64,000 nucleotides of DNA from Porticoccus sp002341315 (lineage in GTDB: Bacteria > Pseudomonadota > Gammaproteobacteria > Pseudomonadales > Porticoccaceae), in NCBI RefSeq assembly GCF_047634355.1, contig NZ_JBLIAL010000001.1. One strand, 5' to 3'. The first letter of the stretch is position 1, and the number at the start of each line of letters is the position of its first letter. Position numbers and translations under genes: made by a program. Under the pieces are notes generated by a model, which saw only the letters and a program-made list of their open reading frames with translations, was not told the origin of the DNA and ran no database searches. Shown here in pieces: positions 42,687 through 51,545 of the stretch.

Positions 42687-43176
42687 ACTGACTCTCCTGA
42701 GTTACTGTTAAAACGGGTGCATAATCATCAGACAGGTTGAACGAAGTCTGCGATCTTTTAAAGAATAAGCGTACTATGGTCAGTACTGAAGGTCCCAGAA
42801 AGGGCGCTAGATCTAGCTAGAATCAACCCACCCGACATCACTCAATTAATCCTGGCACCTGGCAACCAGACTCGCTTGGGTTTCTGAAGACATTCCGTGT
42901 TTCTGGCAAACACCTTTTTTATCTCTGCCTCATCATTACGCAAGCTACATGCATCGAAGGCGAAAGAACGCCCCTACTCTGACCTGCTTTTGTGGACAAT
43001 AGGAGAACAAAAATATTCGAATCTGCGACCTAAGTGAGAGAAAAACTTTTTGCATGCAATGCAGACTTTGCAATCCATACCCCAGCTAACAGCTATTCGG
43101 GCTTGCTCTAATCTATTGAAAAAACTAGAATTGCCGCCGAGTTAAGCGAAGTGCCAGCTCTCTATACGTCCAACAA
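42687..43176. other. Intergenic region before tRNA-Arg
   Basis: 490 bp without a supported gene. A small hairpin (GTGTTT / AAACAC, 42897-42913) followed by T6 (42915-42920) looks like a plus-strand terminator, but no plus-strand gene precedes it. The tRNA promoter should lie in the last 80 bp; I cannot place it with confidence. Confidence 0.4.
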
Positions 43177-43253
43177 GCCCCGGTGGCACAGCTGGATAGC
43201 GCAGCCCCCTCCTAAGGGGCAGGTCGCAGGTTCGAATCCTGCCCGGGGCGCCA
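43177..43253 (+). tRNA. tRNA-Arg (anticodon CCT)
   Basis: 77 nt with CCA encoded. Acceptor stem GCCCCGG pairs with CCGGGGC (43243-43249). The anticodon stem GCCCC/GGGGC closes the loop CTCCTAA, giving anticodon CCT (reads AGG). The T-arm GCAGG-TTCGAAT-CCTGC is canonical. A T7 tract follows directly and probably terminates transcription. Such tRNA genes are frequent integration sites, but no integrase or direct repeat of its 3' end is visible nearby. Confidence 0.96.
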
Positions 43254-43321
43254 TTTTTTTATTCAAGAAGAGCAGGGACGGGCTCAATTTCAATCCCTTA
43301 ACCAGCTGGGAAAAACCAATA

Positions 43322-44686
43322 ATGACAAAGCTCAAAACCCTGCCGCTATCTTTATCAGTGCTACTGGCTTTCACAACAAGTCCTCTCGTAACCTATGCAG
43401 CCCCGACCCCGACCACCTCAGTTGACTACGATGGTTTTACCTACGATCTGACCACGACCTTTACCTCTTATACAGACAATCCCGGTCTTCTGGAATCCCA
43501 GCCCTGGTGGGGCAATGCCTCACTGGCCAATGCCCTGATGGATCTGGTGCGTTTCGATCTCGGGGATTATTTTGACAACTTCCCCGCGGAAGCACCCGTT
43601 AGTGCTTTAACGGCGTATGGAACCAGCGGCGATTATGTGTCTATTTCCTACTGGGATATACCCCTTGAAACTCTGATCGACTGCCCTACTAATTGTCCTA
43701 GGACAATAGATACATATACCTACATCACAGGTTCCAGAACAGAGCTGGTGTATCTGACCCTGGCCGATGTACAGGCCAGCCTGCTCTCCACCGGCGCCGG
43801 CATTCAATCCAGTCTTTCCAGTGTGAGCACACTGGTCAACGGAGCCCACAGCCGCCCCATGTCGCGGCGGGTTGCCAAAGGCGAGAAAACATTCTGGGTT
43901 GCCGGTGACTGGGGCAATGACAATCACGACGGTCGTGACGGCACCACAGGCCTCGCCGAGCTGGGTATCGGCTACAATTTCGGCCCGGCCCAAATCAACC
44001 TGTCCTTTGGTAAAACCTGGGCCGACCAGGATCTGGTGCACGGCGGCGACCTGGATGTTGACGGCAAATACCTCATGATCGAGGGTATCCTGCCCGTCTC
44101 TCGGGAAAATGGGGTTTACGCCACGCTGGGGGCCTATCGCCACTGGGCGGATGCCGATATCCGCCGCGGCTATCTCAATATGGGAAGCCGGGAAGTCTCC
44201 ACCGCCAGCCCCGATTCCCGCTCATGGGGAGTCAGGGGACGGCTGGACTGGGAAAATGCGTTTACCGTGCAAGCCACACGCTTTAGCCCCTACGTTGACC
44301 TCTGGCACACCCGGACCAAACTGGACAGCTATACTGAATCCGGTGGCAGTTTTGCTGCACGCTTCGACAGTCGCGACGACGATGTGACCGAAATGCGTTT
44401 GGGTACCAATGCCGCATTGCCCATTGAGAATACCGGTTTTGAGTTGGTCGCCAATCTTGAATATACCCGTCGTTTTGACGGCAGTGCAGACGGCACCACG
44501 GGTGAAGTCATCGGGCTGTTTTCCTTTGACCTCGACGGCGAAAACTTCGACCGCAACTGGCTGAAAGGTGGCATTGGCGTTGAAGGCAAACTTGCCAAGG
44601 GTAAAGCCTCACTGATGTTCAATGGCACAACAGAAGGGGAATTCATGAGCTCCTGGATTGCGGCATCCTATCAGATGGCATTTTAA
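43322..44686 (+). CDS. Autotransporter-type outer-membrane beta-barrel protein
   Basis: About 454 residues. Signal peptide (MTKLKTLPLSLSVLLAFTTS...YAA). A short passenger of about 150 residues contains DYDGFTYDLTTTFTSYTDN and a CPTNC disulfide candidate. From about residue 180 a C-terminal barrel follows with alternating strands (TFWVAGDWGNDNHDGRDGTT, LAELGIGYNFGPAQINLSFG), ending with Phe (WIAASYQMAF), the usual barrel-assembly signal. The passenger is far shorter than in classical autotransporters and matches no enzyme I know. ATG 43322 is chosen by the signal peptide; a frame running back through the tRNA is ignored. Monocistronic, just downstream of tRNA-Arg. Confidence 0.8.
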   Translation: MTKLKTLPLSLSVLLAFTTSPLVTYAAPTPTTSVDYDGFTYDLTTTFTSYTDNPGLLESQPWWGNASLANALMDLVRFDLGDYFDNFPAEAPVSALTAYGTSGDYVSISYWDIPLETLIDCPTNCPRTIDTYTYITGSRTELVYLTLADVQASLLSTGAGIQSSLSSVSTLVNGAHSRPMSRRVAKGEKTFWVAGDWGNDNHDGRDGTTGLAELGIGYNFGPAQINLSFGKTWADQDLVHGGDLDVDGKYLMIEGILPVSRENGVYATLGAYRHWADADIRRGYLNMGSREVSTASPDSRSWGVRGRLDWENAFTVQATRFSPYVDLWHTRTKLDSYTESGGSFAARFDSRDDDVTEMRLGTNAALPIENTGFELVANLEYTRRFDGSADGTTGEVIGLFSFDLDGENFDRNWLKGGIGVEGKLAKGKASLMFNGTTEGEFMSSWIAASYQMAF

Positions 44687-44733
44687 AAACGTAACCGGCC
44701 CGAGCAGTTGAATGAGCACAAAGCAAAAGCCGC

Positions 44734-45441
44734 TCAACCCCGACAGAATGGCCAGATTTGCCAGAAGTGCCGGCAGCGGAATTCCGACTCGCAACCCGCC
44801 AGTTGTGTCTGATATCGACTGGCGAGACCGCTGACCCTGGCCGCCGATCGCAATACCTGAGGCTTGTTGCGATGGTAGCCCCGGCGGTAACCGGTCGGCC
44901 CTTCGTGATAGGCCAGATACAGGTGCTCCGGGTTATACAGGGAAATACCCAAACGCTCATGACTACGGCGGTTATACCAGCCGATAAAGTCCGTGGCATA
45001 TTTCATGTGGGTGCGGCGGCTCAGCAGACCGCCAGCCTCCTCCTCGTATTCACCCCAGACCGGATCCTGTGCCTGGGCGTAACCGTAAGCAGAGGAAGAC
45101 CGAAACCACGGAATAAAACCAAGTAACCGGTCCCGTGGCGGTTTGACATGACTCTGAAAGGAAGACTCCTGCTGAATAAAGGCCATCTGGGTGGCAATGG
45201 GAGTACCCCATTTTTCCTGGGCATTTCTGGCATGGTCATACCAACCCGGTTCCTGCCGGAAAATCTCGCAGATATTACTTTGCTTTGCGGGCGGCGCTGC
45301 AGCAAACAGCGCGCAGCCCGAAACCGATACAAAAAGTATCAACAGCGCCGCTGGCCCCATCACGGGATATCGGCGACACTTTTTACGGCAATACCGCCAG
45401 CATTTTTTACGTATGGATAGCCGAAATGCCAAAGACTTCAC
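44734..45441 (-). CDS. Lytic transglycosylase (SLT domain) lipoprotein
   Basis: 235 residues. Long basic N-terminus, then LLILFVSVSGC (lipobox VSGC), so probably a lipoprotein. The SLT-like domain has MAFIQQESSFQSHVKPPRD (catalytic Glu in QQESSF), SSSAYGYAQAQDPVWGEYEE and LYLAYHEGPTGYRRGYHRN. These mark a murein lytic transglycosylase that cleaves peptidoglycan in the periplasm. The GTG at 45441 lacks a good ribosome site; an ATG at 45360 (MGPAALLILFV) is an alternative but would lose the positive N-region. Confidence 0.82.
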   Translation of the reverse strand: MKSLAFRLSIRKKCWRYCRKKCRRYPVMGPAALLILFVSVSGCALFAAAPPAKQSNICEIFRQEPGWYDHARNAQEKWGTPIATQMAFIQQESSFQSHVKPPRDRLLGFIPWFRSSSAYGYAQAQDPVWGEYEEEAGGLLSRRTHMKYATDFIGWYNRRSHERLGISLYNPEHLYLAYHEGPTGYRRGYHRNKPQVLRSAARVSGLASRYQTQLAGCESEFRCRHFWQIWPFCRG

Positions 45442-45628
45442 CTGAAAATTGTTTGGACAAAATAGGTTTCAGTTCAGCACAAACCAGAGCAAAAGTGAAA
45501 TAGACGGGTTGCCGCGCTTTTTTCAGCACAGCAAGCACAACACAGCATGTCCTTTACAGTACCCAACAGCCTATAATTCGCCGACACGGGGGCTTTGAAC
45601 GGCTCGCTCACAACGTCTGGAAATCCCC

Positions 45629-46342
45629 ATGAATTTATTGCTGCTGGAACCCGCAGACTTCATCTCCGATTCAAAGGTAACGCTGGGCGGGCGGCGCCTG
45701 CAGCACCTGCTGGAAGTCCACAGGGTCAGCGAAGGGACCAGCCTCAGGGCCGGGCTGGTAAACGGCCGGATTGGAGAGGCCACGGTGCTCAGGCTCACCC
45801 CTCAGACGGCGGAGCTGGCAGTGGTATTGAATCAATCCCCGCCACCGGCTCTGCCAGTCACACTCTTACTGGCCATGCCCCGACCCAAAATGCTCCGGCG
45901 TATTCTGCAGACGGTCGCCACCATGGGCGTTAAACAGCTGTATCTGATCAACAGCTGGCGGGTTGAGAAAAGCTTCTGGCAAAGTCCCTGGCTGGCACCG
46001 GAGGCCATTCGGGAACAGCTGTTACTCGGCCTCGAACAGGGCTGTGATACGCAACTACCCCAAGTGCTGATCAGACCCCGCTTCAAACCTTTTGTAGAAG
46101 ATGAACTGCCGACCATCATCTCGGACAGTCTGGCGCTGGTCGCCCATCCAGGCGGCGGCACCCCTTGCCCGGTAGGCCCGCTTTCATCCCCGGTGACAAT
46201 CGCGATCGGTCCCGAGGGTGGCTTTATCGACTACGAAATCGACAAACTCTGCGAAGCGGGGTTTCAACCGGTCACCCTGGGCAGCCGTATTTTGCGGGTG
46301 GAAACAGCGATCCCGGTCATTCTGGGACGGTTGTTTTACTGA
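45629..46342 (+). CDS. rsmE: 16S rRNA (uracil-1498-N3)-methyltransferase
   Basis: 237 residues of the SPOUT superfamily with a trefoil-knot SAM site. N-terminal PUA-like domain (LGGRRLQHLLEVHRVSEGTS), then LLLAMPRPKMLRRILQTVAT and LINSWRVEKSFWQSP. The knot is formed by IAIGPEGGFIDYEIDKLCEA and LGSRILRVETAIPVILGRL. RsmE methylates U1498 of 16S rRNA in the assembled small subunit. Full length. Single gene, 170 bp before a GST gene on the same strand. Confidence 0.95.
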   Translation: MNLLLLEPADFISDSKVTLGGRRLQHLLEVHRVSEGTSLRAGLVNGRIGEATVLRLTPQTAELAVVLNQSPPPALPVTLLLAMPRPKMLRRILQTVATMGVKQLYLINSWRVEKSFWQSPWLAPEAIREQLLLGLEQGCDTQLPQVLIRPRFKPFVEDELPTIISDSLALVAHPGGGTPCPVGPLSSPVTIAIGPEGGFIDYEIDKLCEAGFQPVTLGSRILRVETAIPVILGRLFY

Positions 46343-46513
46343 TCAACTCAACACCGTTTGAAAAAATTCACATTTATCGTTATGGTTCCTTCGAGATGCA
46401 AACCAACTGGTCAAAAATGAAGTGACCCAGTAGCCAAAGTAATGTCTGCCCCAAAAAATGCGCCGACAATAAACCCCACTATAAAAATCAATAAAAACTG
46501 AGGTAGAAAACTG

Positions 46514-47149
46514 ATGAAACTGTATGACTGCGCTGTCGCACCAAACCCCAGACGGGCCAGAATGTTTATCGCCGAAAAAGGCCTGGATATCCCCAAGGTG
46601 GAAATTGATATTCTCGGCGGCGAAAACCTCAAGGAGTCATTTCTTGCGGTCAACCCACGTGGTCTATTGCCAGTCCTGGAGCTGGACGACGGCACCCGCT
46701 TCGATGAAGCCATGGCCATTTGCCGCTATCTTGAAGAATTGCATCCAGATCCACCCCTACTGGGAACTACGCCGGTAGAGCGTGCGCAGATTGCATGCAT
46801 GCAGCGCAAAATGGAATTTGAAGGGATGATCGCCACCTCCGAGGTGTTTCGCAACAAGCTCGAAAACGACAGTTTCGCCTACCGCAGCCTGCCCGGCGTG
46901 CCATCACCTGCCATTCCCGGCCTGGTGGAACGCGGCACCCAGACCCTCAAGCGGTTTTTCGTTTCGCTGGAAAAATACCTGGAGGGCGGTAACCAATTTA
47001 TCATGGGAGACCGCTTCACAATGGTCGACATCACTGCCCTCTGTGCAGTGGACTTTGCCAAATGGGTAGATATCACTATCCCCGACGGCAACCGTAACAG
47101 CCTGCGCTGGTACGATGAAGTTTCTGCCCGGCCAAGTGCCAGCGCATAA
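46514..47149 (+). CDS. Glutathione S-transferase family protein
   Basis: 211 residues. Thioredoxin-like N-domain (MKLYDCAVAPNPRRARMFIA) with NPRGLLPVLELDDG and RFDEAMAICRYLEELHP (the Glu-Ala pair that binds glutathione). A helical C-domain follows with FIMGDRFTMVDITALCAVDF, the N-capping box. Cysteine near position 6 and serine/asparagine around CAVAPNP may be catalytic; class unknown. GAGGT lies 11 bases before the ATG. A strong terminator follows. Confidence 0.88.
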   Translation: MKLYDCAVAPNPRRARMFIAEKGLDIPKVEIDILGGENLKESFLAVNPRGLLPVLELDDGTRFDEAMAICRYLEELHPDPPLLGTTPVERAQIACMQRKMEFEGMIATSEVFRNKLENDSFAYRSLPGVPSPAIPGLVERGTQTLKRFFVSLEKYLEGGNQFIMGDRFTMVDITALCAVDFAKWVDITIPDGNRNSLRWYDEVSARPSASA

Positions 47150-47183
47150 ACAGAACATTTTCCTGTAATAAAATTCTGCAATA

Positions 47184-47213
47184 AAAAAAGGCCCCGAAAC
47201 GGGGCCTTTTTTT
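47184..47213. terminator. Bidirectional intrinsic terminator
   Basis: Arms AAAAAAAGGCCCC and GGGGCCTTTTTTT enclose a 5-base loop (GAAAC). T tracts on both strands let it end both the GST gene (plus) and the convergent YihY gene (minus). Confidence 0.92.
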
Positions 47214-47232
47214 ATGTTGTCCAGAACGCCAG

Positions 47233-48582
47233 CTAAACCGGTTTCGTCTCATCGTCCACCAGTTTGCGCAACGTCAACCCCGCCAGACTTTCGCCAACCG
47301 ACGACTCCAGCCGTGTCATGACTTCGTCCACACTCCCCACCGATTGAATCTGATCGTCCATCATCGACTGTTCATCGTTGGGCCTTCGCACAATCTGAAG
47401 AAATTCAGCCACCGTCATATCGGCCGGATCAGATTGCAGCACATAGGTACTGGGTTCTTCATTGGTTTCAACCACCAGCTTGCGATCCATTAACATCTGC
47501 ACAGTCTCCGCCACACGCTCGGCAGGTATTGCCAGTAACTGGCACAGCTCCTCTATCGAGAGCGGTTTTTTATGGCGAACAAAACGGTGGGCTATCCAGT
47601 AGATGGCCAGCAGCGCCATTTGCTCACGCAGCCTTCCGCTCAGTGGTACACGTTGATTGCTGAGCCTGATCTGCTCCGGGTATTGGACATAATAGGCCAC
47701 CTGGGAACCCAGTAAGAGAATAAACCAGCTCAGATAAAGCCAAATCATGAACAGCACCAGAATGGCGAAGCCGGAGTAAATAGCCGCGTATTTGGTCGAG
47801 GAAGAAGCGAATTCAGCAAACACCAGACCGGTGCTCTGCCAGAGGGCACCACCCACGATCGCACCCACCAGTGCCGCGGAGAATTTCACCCGGGTATTGG
47901 GCATAAACATGTACACAAAGGTGAAGGCCATGATGATCAGCAAAAAGGGCAGTAACTTGGTCACCACCAGCATAATACTGCCTAGTGGCTCAATGCTGAC
48001 CAGCGCCTGAACCACATCGCTGTTCATCAGCGACGCCGTCATCCCGATGGCAGAAAACATCAGCACCGGACCCACCATAATGACGCTCAGGTAATCACTG
48101 AAACGACGGGAAAAGGGACGGGTGGACTTGGCGTGCCAGACGTAGTTGAACGAGCTCTCCACCTTCTGGATCAGGGAAACCACGGTATAAAGCAGCAGTG
48201 CCAAACCCACAGAACCCAGTACGCCGACTTTCATGTTCTCGACGAACCCGAGCAAGTTCACCACGATTTCGTTGCCTTTCTCCCCCAAGGGCTGCACCAG
48301 ATTCAACAGCAAGGGTTCAATCTGGTTATGCACACCAAACGCTTTCAGCACGGAAAAACTGACCGCCAATAGCGGCACCATCGACAACAGGGTGGTGTAC
48401 ACAAGACTCATGGCGCGCAAGTTGAGCTGCCCATTGGCAAACTCGCGCACCAGCACAAAAAGAAACCTGACAAATCTATAGCCATAGCGCTGGGGCAGCG
48501 CCATCGATTCAATATCGGCACGCCATAACCGATTTTCCAAAAAACTCTTTATCTGGCCGTAATAACCTAGCGGGCTTTGCAT
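47233..48582 (-). CDS. YihY/BrkB-family inner-membrane protein
   Basis: About 449 residues. Six predicted membrane helices over residues 30-300 with the family blocks LRAMSLVYTTLLSMVPLLAV, SSFNYVWHAKSTRPFSRRFS, FTFVYMFMPNTRVKFSAALV and IYSGFAILVLFMIWLYLSW. The cytoplasmic tail (300-449) looks like a winged helix (LSIEELCQLLAIPAERVAET) plus an acidic end. Function unknown; once called RNase BN by mistake. ATG 48582 (MQSPLGYYG) fits the family; upstream codons do not. The 30-bp tandem repeat of the RAYT element starts 43 bp upstream. Confidence 0.88.
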   Translation of the reverse strand: MQSPLGYYGQIKSFLENRLWRADIESMALPQRYGYRFVRFLFVLVREFANGQLNLRAMSLVYTTLLSMVPLLAVSFSVLKAFGVHNQIEPLLLNLVQPLGEKGNEIVVNLLGFVENMKVGVLGSVGLALLLYTVVSLIQKVESSFNYVWHAKSTRPFSRRFSDYLSVIMVGPVLMFSAIGMTASLMNSDVVQALVSIEPLGSIMLVVTKLLPFLLIIMAFTFVYMFMPNTRVKFSAALVGAIVGGALWQSTGLVFAEFASSSTKYAAIYSGFAILVLFMIWLYLSWFILLLGSQVAYYVQYPEQIRLSNQRVPLSGRLREQMALLAIYWIAHRFVRHKKPLSIEELCQLLAIPAERVAETVQMLMDRKLVVETNEEPSTYVLQSDPADMTVAEFLQIVRRPNDEQSMMDDQIQSVGSVDEVMTRLESSVGESLAGLTLRKLVDDETKPV

Positions 48583-48625
48583 TGTTGAGTGCCTGTTCGC
48601 TATTGTAAGAATGCACACAGGGTAT

Positions 48626-48685
48626 GAGAATCGGGGGTCAGAGTAAAAACTATTTGAGAATCGGGGGTCAGAGTAAAAACTATTT
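48626..48685. repeat. Two exact tandem copies of a 30-bp RAYT-end repeat
   Basis: Units 48626-48655 and 48656-48685 are identical and contain GGGGGTCAGAGTAAAAACT. The inverted form AGTTTTTACTCTGACCCC occurs at the other end of the RAYT gene (49449-49466) and again at 51546-51617; a further direct copy lies at 52268. The second unit covers the transposase stop codon. Confidence 0.85.
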
Positions 48686-49372
48686 ATCGATTTTGATTTT
48701 CGGTCCAGGTTTCACAGCTCTCACACGCCTACCCACTAAATGTTCAACAGCGTCCTTAAATACATCATTCCCCAAAACCAGCCCTTGCTGTGTGGTTTTA
48801 CTGATTTCTTTTGCTATGCCGCCATCAAGATGAGCATCCAACAGGCTTCTATACCTGAATGCCCTCTCCTCATCAGTCTTCCCCAGCGCAACATATTGTG
48901 GATGCGGTGTTCTCAATTGACTCCTTACACCCATCCCATTACTTCGATAGCTTGACCACACATACAGTGAGGGATGACTGACCATATTTGCTCGGACTGG
49001 GTTGAGCTCAATGTATCGGTAGCAATAAAAGAGATATTCATCCTCTTGCACCAGGCAAGATTTGAACCTACCTTCCCACAAGGTTCCTGTACGTTGATAG
49101 GTATGATTGAAGTATCTTACATAATGTCTACCAACAAACTGCATCATTTTTGATACGGCAAAATCATTTCTTGGTGTCGCCAACAAATGAATATGGTTCG
49201 TCATGAAGACCCAGGCATGAATATCAACACCATAGCGGATAGCCGCCTCAGCTAACCAATGGGCATAAGCCGCCATATCTTCATCACTGGCAAAACAGGG
49301 CTGGCGATTGTTTCCCCGCTGAACGACATGTTGTGGAATGCCCAATGGGCAAAGACGTGTTAATCGTGCCAT
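48680..49372 (-). CDS. REP-associated tyrosine transposase (RAYT, IS200-like Y1 family)
   Basis: 230 residues. The Y1_Tnp fold has RGNNRQPCFASDEDMAAYAH near the N-terminus, the HUH motif in MTNHIHLLATPRNDF, and the catalytic tyrosine region FYCYRYIELNPVRANMV. Further family blocks are YFNHTYQRTGTLWEGRFKSC and SSYRSNG. It nicks single-stranded hairpin repeats and is the only intact transposase seen here. ATG 49372 has AAGGAGG 5 bases upstream. Both flanks carry inverted copies of an 18-bp repeat. A truncated second copy lies at 51311-51477. Confidence 0.92.
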   Translation of the reverse strand: MARLTRLCPLGIPQHVVQRGNNRQPCFASDEDMAAYAHWLAEAAIRYGVDIHAWVFMTNHIHLLATPRNDFAVSKMMQFVGRHYVRYFNHTYQRTGTLWEGRFKSCLVQEDEYLFYCYRYIELNPVRANMVSHPSLYVWSSYRSNGMGVRSQLRTPHPQYVALGKTDEERAFRYRSLLDAHLDGGIAKEISKTTQQGLVLGNDVFKDAVEHLVGRRVRAVKPGPKIKIDK

Positions 49373-49448
49373 TCGTTCCTCCTTGAACAAAACAGCTTTC
49401 AGACTAGTTAAGAAATAATAAATCAATCCGCAACAGAATAAGAGTGAG

Positions 49449-49471
49449 AGTTTTTACTCTGACCCCGAATA
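49449..49471. repeat. Right-end repeat of the intact RAYT element
   Basis: AGTTTTTACTCTGACCCC followed by GAATA is the inverse of the left-end repeat at 48632-48652. Next to it a shorter piece (GGACCCCGAATAACTCGGG, 49475-49493) repeats its inner part and can form a small hairpin. Confidence 0.75.
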
Positions 49472-49538
49472 ACTGGACCCCGAATAACTCGGGTCTGCCC
49501 CATTGTCTCGGACCTCTTTAATCAACAGTGAGTGACTG

Positions 49539-49561
49539 TCCATTAAAGTGGTGCTAGTTCA
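49539..49561. mobile_element. Orphan IS3-family end
   Basis: Twenty of 23 bases match the segment that directly follows the IS3-family transposase relic at 9623-9645; both end AGTTCA. No transposase remnant is left here. It marks a second lost IS insertion, between the RAYT element and hipA. Confidence 0.5.
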
Positions 49562-49596
49562 CCCGGAGAGCATTGCTAATGCGATATTTTCAAACT

Positions 49597-50865
49597 CTAT
49601 TTGATTCGAAAATCCTCATGTAAATTACTCCAATGGTCCTTCAATTTCTGCTTGTGCGCCTCATTCATTGGGAGATTTTTGATTGCCTCTCGCCAAACAT
49701 TTCGGGCTATTTCCATGACATCATCCAGATGGGGTCTAATTACTCTCCATGGGATCTCAGCACGATCAGCCCATAACTGAAAATTTGCCAATGAGACATC
49801 ATACCAATCTTTAGTCTTTCCTAAATTAAGTGCGAAATTCTGCTCACCGTCGATATATACTCTCGTAGTAACAATATCGTATGCTGGTGAAAGCCTTGGC
49901 GTTATTTTATCTGAATAAATCAAACTCCAATTCTTTAGATGCGCATCACCGTTAGCGAGGAGAATGTTAACTAGCAGTCGCCTGGCGAATTGTTGTGCAT
50001 CGGCCAAACCATCACCAGAATAACCGTAAATAATACGGCCAATTTGCTCGTAGTTTGCCGAGTTGTATTTTTCATGGGCATACTTAACCAGCACTTGGGC
50101 AAAGTCTTCCATGTGGATACGCACATAATCATCGCGATCAAAACGTTTGATTGCGAAGGCTAGCTTTTCATCTGGCAGGTTTATCTGAGGAAGGTTGTCA
50201 AGTTTATTCAACTCAACCAGCTTGATTTCTGGAATGTCGACTCCAACTAATTCCGCAAGTTTCATTGCTGTGTATTCGTTCACCGGTACATCTTTATGCT
50301 TGGTGGAGGGGGTTTTTACAATCCAATCGCCCAAAACATCGCCTTTGGAAAGATTGTAGCGCCCGTCCTTTTCCTTCATTGAAAATTTCATTTGAACGCC
50401 GGCTAACGAAAATTTATTTTCCGGTGATACTTTGTCAAATTTTATTGCTCGAGCTTTGCCGTGAGTATTAAGAACACTATCTGGAACATCATCTGGCTCC
50501 ATCGGCTCGGCCACCAAGGCGCCAGGGAGGTCAGCACCTAAATATGAAAGAATATGGAACTCGTTGTCGACATGGACTTTGAGTCCTTGCGCAATCAACT
50601 CCCGCAGGGATCCCTCCGGAAGTAAATTAGACAATGTTGGATGCAATCTTTGATTTCTGGCCCACGGTTCCGACATTATTTTTTCAGAATGAGGAAACGC
50701 GGGGTGAGTAATCAAACTGAAGGTTGGGCGCCTTGCGTCACTCTTAAATTCCTCGGCAACACTCAGCACATTTCTACCGCTTTGAAAGCCAGCCAAATAG
50801 CCAACCAGCCTTTCGTGCAGGCTCAACTTGAGTACGCTTATTTCATCGACACGGCTATCGTTCAT
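49597..50865 (-). CDS. hipA: HipA-family serine/threonine kinase toxin
   Basis: 422 residues. N-terminal subdomain (LHERLVGYLAGFQSGRNVLS), then the kinase core: KFSLAGVQMKFSMKEKDGRY (activation/P-loop-like region with the autophosphorylated serine) and DWIVKTPSTKHKDVPVNEYT (Lys and Glu pair). AFAIKRFDR follows, then the catalytic loop ANGDAHLKNWSLIYSD and the metal Asp in LSPAYDIVTTRVY. All catalytic residues are present, so it should be active. HipA kinases inactivate glutamyl-tRNA synthetase or other targets and cause dormancy. The start overlaps hipB by 4 bp, the normal antitoxin-first operon order. Base composition is more AT-rich than the core genome. Confidence 0.92.
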   Translation of the reverse strand: MNDSRVDEISVLKLSLHERLVGYLAGFQSGRNVLSVAEEFKSDARRPTFSLITHPAFPHSEKIMSEPWARNQRLHPTLSNLLPEGSLRELIAQGLKVHVDNEFHILSYLGADLPGALVAEPMEPDDVPDSVLNTHGKARAIKFDKVSPENKFSLAGVQMKFSMKEKDGRYNLSKGDVLGDWIVKTPSTKHKDVPVNEYTAMKLAELVGVDIPEIKLVELNKLDNLPQINLPDEKLAFAIKRFDRDDYVRIHMEDFAQVLVKYAHEKYNSANYEQIGRIIYGYSGDGLADAQQFARRLLVNILLANGDAHLKNWSLIYSDKITPRLSPAYDIVTTRVYIDGEQNFALNLGKTKDWYDVSLANFQLWADRAEIPWRVIRPHLDDVMEIARNVWREAIKNLPMNEAHKQKLKDHWSNLHEDFRIK

Positions 50866-51206
50866 GGTTCACCCCCCAGCAAGTCCCGCCATGGATCATC
50901 TGAAAGACTTTTCTTTGCATCTTCTTCTGTAGGTTTTTTCACCTGTGATACATACTCCTTGCATGGCTCGGAACCCTCCTGTTCGAGCAGAGCCATAACA
51001 GCGCCAAGCTTTTCCTTTGGTATGAGCATAAGCTCGCTATTCAAGCCCTTCGCAATCAATTCCAAGGTGTCTAGCCTAGGATTTCCTTTGGATTCCAGGC
51101 GCTGATATTGCTGGCGAGATACGCCCACACGCAGCAGCATGTCGTTCTGCTTCAGGCCGAGTGTCAGTCGCCGCTGTTTTATCTGGTGGAGTATAGAATT
51201 CATCAT
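50862..51206 (-). CDS. hipB: HipB-family antitoxin (Xre HTH)
   Basis: 114 residues. A helix-turn-helix of the Xre type spans residues 3-70 (IKQRRLTLGLKQNDMLLRVG, VSRQQYQRLESKGNPRLDTL). The longer C-terminal tail (KKPTEEDAKKSLSDDPWRDL) may contact HipA. HipB binds operators upstream of its own gene and neutralises HipA. Two inverted repeats in the 70 bp upstream are likely operators. Confidence 0.9.
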   Translation of the reverse strand: MMNSILHQIKQRRLTLGLKQNDMLLRVGVSRQQYQRLESKGNPRLDTLELIAKGLNSELMLIPKEKLGAVMALLEQEGSEPCKEYVSQVKKPTEEDAKKSLSDDPWRDLLGGEP

Positions 51207-51216
51207 AGAAAACTCA

Positions 51217-51273
51217 TATGTTGCTTTTTAGCATATAGCAACATATTAGTTGTTTTATTTTATAAAAGCAACT
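51217..51273 (-). promoter_or_regulatory. Probable HipB operator pair
   Basis: TATGTTGC (51217-51224) is inverted at 51238-51245 (GCAACATA). Next to it AGTTGTTTTAT (51248-51258) is inverted with one extra base at 51262-51273 (ATAAAAGCAACT). Both share a GTTGC/GCAAC half-site and lie directly before the hipB start, as expected for autoregulation. Confidence 0.65.
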
Positions 51274-51310
51274 TATTAATTGCTTATTAGAGAGGAAGGG
51301 GGGGGGCCAA

Positions 51311-51477
51311 AAGACCTAGGCATGAATATCAACACCATAGCGGATAGCCGCTTCAGCTAACCAATGGGCATAAGCCGCCACATCTTCATCACTGGCAAAA
51401 CAGGGCTCGCGATTGTTTCCCCGCTGAATGACATGTTGTGGAATGCCCAATGGGCAAAGACGTGTTAATCGTGCCAT
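51311..51477 (-). pseudogene. Truncated second copy of the RAYT transposase
   Basis: The first 53 codons match the intact RAYT gene almost base for base (MARLTRLCPLGIPQHVIQRG). Then TGG (Trp) has become TAG at 51316-51318, and homology ends at 51311 next to a run of nine G. The matching DNA continues upstream through the ribosome site to the end repeats (about 51575), so 51311-51575 is a direct repeat of 49205-49480. hipBA lies between the two copies. Confidence 0.9.
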
Positions 51478-51545
51478 TCGTTCCTCCTTGAACAAAACAG
51501 CTTTCAGACTAGTTAAGAAATAATAAATCAATCCGGAAGAGAATA

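Noticed and set aside
42897..42920. Terminator-like hairpin before tRNA-Arg
   Set aside because: Only a 6-bp stem and no plus-strand gene upstream; recorded within the intergenic entry only.
43177..43253. tRNA-Arg as attachment site of a genomic island
   Set aside because: No integrase and no direct repeat of the tRNA 3' end was found in the following 20 kb.
43151..43321. N-terminal extension of the autotransporter frame through tRNA-Arg
   Set aside because: It overlaps the whole tRNA; the signal peptide begins at 43322.
48624..48833. 69-codon plus-strand frame with repeated residues (RIGGQSKNYL)
   Set aside because: It is the translation of the 30-bp tandem RAYT-end repeat and antisense to the transposase gene.
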